Assembly: GCF_004363045.1 (NCBI RefSeq)
Contig: NZ_SNYJ01000001.1
Span: 1-64,000, forward strand
Direction: 5' to 3'
Origin: Aureibacillus halotolerans
Lineage (GTDB): Bacteria; Bacillota; Bacilli; Bacillales; DSM-28697
Length of the DNA: 64,000 nucleotides
Of the stretch, positions 60,298 through 64,000 are shown in pieces; the first letter of the stretch is position 1, and the number at the start of each line of letters is the position of its first letter. Both the position numbers and the translations under genes were made by a program. The notes beneath the pieces were generated by a model. The model was not told where the DNA came from and did no database searches. It saw nothing but the letters and a program-made list of their open reading frames with translations.

Positions 60298-61221
60298 TTA
60301 TCCGAGTACTTCTGTAAGCACAGGGACGACTTGCTTTTTCCGTGATACAACACCAGGCAATGGAATGACTTGATCAATGATGTTTTGTTCAAAGGCTTTG
60401 GCTGCTTTATCTTCGGATAATCCAAGTACGAGGCCTGTCGAATCACTCTTAATAATGTCAGTAATCACAAGCAAAAAGAGATCGAGGTTCTTCTCACTGA
60501 CGGACGTTGTCATTTCTGCCAGCAATTCAGATCTCAACGCAAGCACTTCCTGGACATCAACCGTGTTAATCTGGGCAATTTCTACACGATGCACACCCAT
60601 TGAAAATTCCTTCGCATCAATGGAGATGAGCTCTTTCGCTGTTTTTCCAGCCAAGGATGCACCGGCCTTAAGCATGGCGAGACCATATTCATTGACGTCC
60701 ACTTCCGCAATGGCCGCAAGCTCAGCTGCCGCTGCCTTGTCCTCCTCTGTACACGTTGGAGATTGGAACAATAGTGAGTCAGAAATAATGGCCGAGAGCA
60801 TTAATCCAGCATTGACTTTAGAGACTTCAACCCCATGCTCCTTAAACAACTTGTTTAAAATCGTCGCTGTACAGCCTACCGGTTCGGCACGATAATAAAG
60901 GGGCTCTGCGGTTTGAAAGCCAGAAATGCGATGATGGTCAACCACTTCAACAATGCGCACTTGATCGATATCATTTGCACTTTGGAGTGGCTCATTATGG
61001 TCGACAAGGATGACATCCTTTGCCTCCTCAGCTACACGTTCAACGAAACGAGGAGCTTCTACATTAAAGTACTCTAATGCGTAAGCTGTCTCTCCGTTGA
61101 CTTCCCCAAGGCGAATGGCCTCAGCATCCAAGCCCATTTGTTGCTTCAGAGACGCATATACAATTGCTGAAGTAATTGTATCGGTATCCGGATTTTTATG
61201 ACCAAACACTAATGTTTTCAT
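60298..61221 (-). CDS. ppaC: Manganese-dependent inorganic pyrophosphatase (family II)
   Basis: Hydrolyses pyrophosphate to phosphate in the cytosol, needing Mn2+ or Co2+. The 307 residues match family II (DHH) pyrophosphatases: [31 protein letters not shown] with the DHH motif, [11 protein letters not shown] and the C-terminal [15 protein letters not shown] substrate-binding domain. AAGGAGTGA precedes the ATG. Confidence 0.95.
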   Translation of the reverse strand: MKTLVFGHKNPDTDTITSAIVYASLKQQMGLDAEAIRLGEVNGETAYALEYFNVEAPRFVERVAEEAKDVILVDHNEPLQSANDIDQVRIVEVVDHHRISGFQTAEPLYYRAEPVGCTATILNKLFKEHGVEVSKVNAGLMLSAIISDSLLFQSPTCTEEDKAAAAELAAIAEVDVNEYGLAMLKAGASLAGKTAKELISIDAKEFSMGVHRVEIAQINTVDVQEVLALRSELLAEMTTSVSEKNLDLFLLVITDIIKSDSTGLVLGLSEDKAAKAFEQNIIDQVIPLPGVVSRKKQVVPVLTEVLG

Positions 61222-61321
61222 TGACGTGCTTCACTCCTTATATGTATAGGTTTGCTTGTACAAAAGTGTACCATACAAACCAATTTTAGCGGAAATAAAA
61301 ACTTGAGTGAACCTTTTACTG

Positions 61322-61945
61322 CTATTTTGTCAAAAACGCCATGCGAACACCAAGAATAACAAACAATCCTGCCTTTGTCAGTTGCATCGCATGAACAATC
61401 CGCGGATGACGTTGCAGTGTCGTTCCAAGAGTACCGGCAAACATAGACAAAACGGTGAAAACAACAATGGCTTGAAGAATAAACAATCCACCGAGGACCA
61501 TCATCTGTAATGGAACCGAGCCCTGCTCAACAGACACAAATTGCGGCAACAGCGCGAGAAAGTAGAGGGACACTTTAGGGTTCAACACATTCATGACAAT
61601 ACCCTTTCGATACAAAGCATAAGAGCTTTGGTTCTTCAATTTGTCCGCTCCCTGTTCCTCATGACGCTCAGCGAAAGCTCGCCAAGCGAGATACAACAAA
61701 TACAAAGCGCCTGCCCATTTGACGACTTGAAAAGCAAAGGCGGACTGGTACACAATCGCAGAAATGCCTAGTGCCGCTGCTGCCGTATGACCAAGAAGAC
61801 CCGTACATAAGCCGAGCGATGTAGCGAAACCTGCCCTTTTTCCATACGTCATGCTCTGAGCGAGCACAAACAAATTATCTGGTCCTGGCGCCAGGGTGAC
61901 TAGTATGGCGACACCAAGAAAAGATAAAACAACAGGGACATCCAA
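61322..61945 (-). CDS. LysE/RhtB-family amino-acid exporter
   Basis: A membrane exporter of about 207 residues with six hydrophobic helices. Family motifs: LVTLAPGPDNLFVLAQSMTYGKRAGFATSLGLCTG at the N-terminus (split by charged residues), LYLLYLAWRAF, and KGIVMNVLNPKVSLYFLALLPQFV. The amino acid exported is unknown. The TTG at 61945 was chosen because AAGGAGG lies seven bases upstream and the protein then starts MDVPVVLSF, as family members do. Confidence 0.85.
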   Translation of the reverse strand: MDVPVVLSFLGVAILVTLAPGPDNLFVLAQSMTYGKRAGFATSLGLCTGLLGHTAAAALGISAIVYQSAFAFQVVKWAGALYLLYLAWRAFAERHEEQGADKLKNQSSYALYRKGIVMNVLNPKVSLYFLALLPQFVSVEQGSVPLQMMVLGGLFILQAIVVFTVLSMFAGTLGTTLQRHPRIVHAMQLTKAGLFVILGVRMAFLTK

Positions 61946-62002
61946 AACGTAACCTCCTTCAGTAAACAACATGTTCATTTTATCAGTTCTTCAAGCATTA
62001 AG

Positions 62003-63637
62003 TTAGAGTTTCCTCTTCTCCAGCCGCACCCGTTCTTCATCAATTCGGGTAAGATCAATTCTTGAGAAGAGCGGTTCTGGCGACAATTCAAGCCTCGGAA
62101 CATGGCGAATGACGAACCAGTTGAATTCTTGTAAGCCGAGCAGCTGTTTCACTTTCTCACTTGAAAAAGGCAGAAACGGCGCAAGGAGTTGGGCAAAGTT
62201 GGCGATCCAAACAAGGCAGGTCGCCAACGTGCATTCGGCGTCCGTAGGCTCTTTGCGTACCTGAATCCAAGGTTCCCGACGATCAAAATAAACATTGCAA
62301 TCACGGATCGCATGAAAAATCAGTTCGATCGCTTTTTTACAGTGCCCAGCTTCCAGACAATCCCCTACTTGTGAGTACAACTCTGTAATTCGCTCAAGCG
62401 TCCCGTTTCCCACCTGGCAGTGCTGCAATCCCTCTGGATAGGATTTTTCAATGAATATCAATGTTCGATTGACAAAGTTCCCATAGGCTCCTAATAGCTC
62501 ACTATTGTGACTATAAATAAACTCCCGCCAAGAAAAATCAGCATCACGTTGCTCCGGTGCGTTCATGAGCAAATAATACCGTAATGAATCTGGTTCATAG
62601 CGTTCCAACGTCTCTTTAACCCACACGGCCCAATTTTGACTCGTGGACAGTTTCTTTTTTTCAAGCGTCATATACTCACTTGAGATGATATGGGTAGGAT
62701 GATCTCCACGATTTGTTCCCATCAATAAGGCTGGCCAAATGATTGTATGAAAAGGAATATTGTCTTTTCCATGAACATAATATGCCTTTGCCCCCTCTGA
62801 CCAAAAAGGCAACGCACTTTGCCCGCTTGTTTTTTCCCATTTCAGACTGGCAGACAAATAGCCAGCAACAGCTTCAATCCAGACGTAGATTTTCTTAGTA
62901 GTGAACCCTTCAATCGGCACTGGCACCCCATTCGGAAGATCACGAGACACGGCTCGGTCCCGGAGTGACTCATGAAGGTAACGCTTTGATAGCTGGATCG
63001 CATTGTCACGCCAACGTTTTTCATTTGCAGCTGTTTCTACAAATGTTTCAAGTGCCCGTTGCCATTGACTTAATGCCAAATAAAGATGGGTTGTTTTCCT
63101 AGTTTCTGGGACATCTCCACACAGCTTGCATGTTTTTTGCAGCAAGTCTAGGGGATCTAAAATAGTTGCACAAAAGTCGCATTGATCACCTCGCGCCTGA
63201 CGTCCACATGAAGGACATTGCCCTTCAACATAACGATCTGGGAGGAATTGCGCACAATTGATGCAGTACGTTTGTTCAGTCTCCTTTTCATAAATCCACC
63301 CATTGTCATACAGTTCCTTAAAAAGCTCCTGCACAACGACATGATGTTGCTCACAATCGGTTCTCGAGTAGACATCATACGAAAATCCAAGCGTTGCGAA
63401 CGTAGTGGAAAATTCTTCGTGAAAACGATCAGCAATTTCCGTCGTACTGACGCCTTCTTGTCGTGCACGAATTGAAATTGGAGTTCCATTACAATCAGAC
63501 CCTGAAACATACAGCACCTCCTCCCCACATTGTCGAAAAAACCTTGCAAGCACATCACCTGGCAAAAGACTCGCCACATGCCCTATGTGTAATGAACCAT
63601 TGGCATATGGCCACGCCCCTCCAATAAACACCGTCAT
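62003..63637 (-). CDS. metG: Methionyl-tRNA synthetase, second type (MetRS2-like)
   Basis: Charges tRNA-Met. About 544 residues: Rossmann core with HIGH (about 17-20), a connective peptide with two Cys4-type zinc knuckles (C-x2-C...C-x2-C, QTYCINCAQF, GQCPSCGR, DQCDFC, KTCKLCG), and the signature loop KKLSTSQNWAVW instead of the usual KMSKS. A helical anticodon domain follows. It lacks the C-terminal EMAP/tRNA-binding extension of the housekeeping Bacillus MetRS. This form resembles the archaeal-like MetRS2 enzymes linked in other Firmicutes to resistance against MetRS inhibitors. The ATG at 63637 has GGAAAGG nine bases upstream. Expression is controlled by the upstream Met T-box. Confidence 0.9.
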   Translation of the reverse strand: MTVFIGGAWPYANGSLHIGHVASLLPGDVLARFFRQCGEEVLYVSGSDCNGTPISIRARQEGVSTTEIADRFHEEFSTTFATLGFSYDVYSRTDCEQHHVVVQELFKELYDNGWIYEKETEQTYCINCAQFLPDRYVEGQCPSCGRQARGDQCDFCATILDPLDLLQKTCKLCGDVPETRKTTHLYLALSQWQRALETFVETAANEKRWRDNAIQLSKRYLHESLRDRAVSRDLPNGVPVPIEGFTTKKIYVWIEAVAGYLSASLKWEKTSGQSALPFWSEGAKAYYVHGKDNIPFHTIIWPALLMGTNRGDHPTHIISSEYMTLEKKKLSTSQNWAVWVKETLERYEPDSLRYYLLMNAPEQRDADFSWREFIYSHNSELLGAYGNFVNRTLIFIEKSYPEGLQHCQVGNGTLERITELYSQVGDCLEAGHCKKAIELIFHAIRDCNVYFDRREPWIQVRKEPTDAECTLATCLVWIANFAQLLAPFLPFSSEKVKQLLGLQEFNWFVIRHVPRLELSPEPLFSRIDLTRIDEERVRLEKRKL

Positions 63638-63661
63638 TTCAACCACGCCTTTCCTTTTGGT

Positions 63662-63966
63662 AAAATAAAAAACCCTCGTCCGCTATCGTTGTTTAACGAT
63701 AAAGGACGAGGGTTTTCCGCTCGTGGTACCACCTTTGTTCACAGGTAATTCAATACCTGCCTCAACACGTACGCCGCCATTCATTGCTTGATACGTTGGT
63801 CATGATAACGGCGACCGATCCCGTCAAACCCTACTATCCGAAAAAAAGAGTTCAGGTCTGAAGCTTAGAGGCCATTGTTCAAAGGGGGAGATATCGCTTC
63901 TTTTCAGCTTCCGAAGCTCTCTGGTAGATATACCCTTCTTTTACTTTTCCTCGTCAATGCTTTTCG
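63662..63966 (-). promoter_or_regulatory. T-box leader, methionine specific
   Basis: On the minus strand a canonical T-box leader precedes the MetRS gene. The AGAGAG motif and GCTGAAA element of stem I are present. The specifier-loop context TTGAACAATGGCCTC is closed by GAGG/CCTC and AGGG/CCCT stems; it presents AUG (63875-63873), followed by a purine. The T-box core AAGGTGGTACCACG lies at about 63735-63722; its UGGU pairs with an ACCA tRNA end. A terminator (CCCTCGTCC/GGACGAGGG plus six T, 63716-63662) competes with the antiterminator. Uncharged tRNA-Met should therefore raise MetRS expression. TATACT at 63987-63982 is a likely -10; the -35 is at or beyond the window edge. Confidence 0.93.
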
Positions 63967-64000
63967 ATATAAAGTATTCGTAGTATACGCTATAGATTCG

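Overview
The window looks like chromosome of a moderately low-GC, Gram-positive, endospore-former-type Bacillaceae. The best guess is an alkaliphilic Shouchella/Alkalihalobacillus-like species. The evidence is consistently strong AGGAGG-type ribosome binding sites, frequent TTG and GTG starts, a TnrA box, an MntR box, a cre box and a Met T-box, plus Bacillus-type gene sets (khtTU, mntABCD, nirBD, ppaC, ypcP, LplBC-type sugar permeases). Species assignment is inference. No phage, plasmid, CRISPR, tRNA or rRNA was seen.

Layout. 0-6 kb: the tail of an IS630-type transposase, an aminoglycoside 6-adenylyltransferase, a metal-sensing ArsR repressor with an acetyltransferase, the K+(or NH4+)/H+ antiporter pair khtT/khtU with a small secreted ORF between them, and an SDR. 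6-12 kb: an AraC regulator, then a four-gene ABC-2 exporter operon led by a large membrane-anchored protein of unknown function. 12-19.7 kb: a HAD hydrolase, a ComX/SigH-like small sigma factor overlapping a convergent sirtuin, tandem repeats, a TIM-barrel isomerase, a YolD-like protein, a minimal L,D-transpeptidase, an EamA transporter and an aldo-keto reductase. 19.7-24.2 kb: assimilatory nitrite operon nirB-nirD-FNT channel-cobA behind a canonical TnrA site; the siroheme methyltransferase supplies the NirB cofactor. 24.7-28.3 kb: the mntABCD manganese importer behind an MntR-like operator.

28.3-36.3 kb holds small catabolic enzymes and three damaged genes: a frameshifted AcuI/YhdH-type reductase, a DinB-family gene with an in-frame stop, and a 3' remnant of a 3-hydroxyisobutyrate-dehydrogenase-like gene abutting a MITE-like element. 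36.4-39.6 kb: a complete ECF vitamin transporter (S, double ATPase, T). 39.6-40.9 kb: three tandem 417-bp units plus a 57-bp array, related to dispersed repeats near 5.8 and 14.8 kb. 40.9-45 kb: an SDR, a FEN-type exonuclease, 3-methyladenine glycosylase and a MATE pump.

45-55 kb is a glucuronoxylan-type operon on the minus strand: GntR regulator, GH2 glycosidase, two sugar permeases, a lipoprotein binding protein, a Nif3-like protein and GH67 alpha-glucuronidase. A perfect cre sits inside a 24-bp palindrome between the regulator and GH2. No ATPase is encoded, so a shared MsmX-type ATPase is presumed. Just upstream lies an unrecognised overlapping pair, a 527-residue protein and a lipoprotein. 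57.8-64 kb carries a membrane protein, a VOC protein, a ZIP transporter, a DUF1801 protein, Mn-dependent pyrophosphatase, a LysE exporter and a second-type methionyl-tRNA synthetase under a Met-specific T-box at the right edge.

The strongest candidates for something undescribed are the 527-residue/lipoprotein pair, the 574-residue protein with its ABC exporter, and the palindromic 417-bp/57-bp repeat family.
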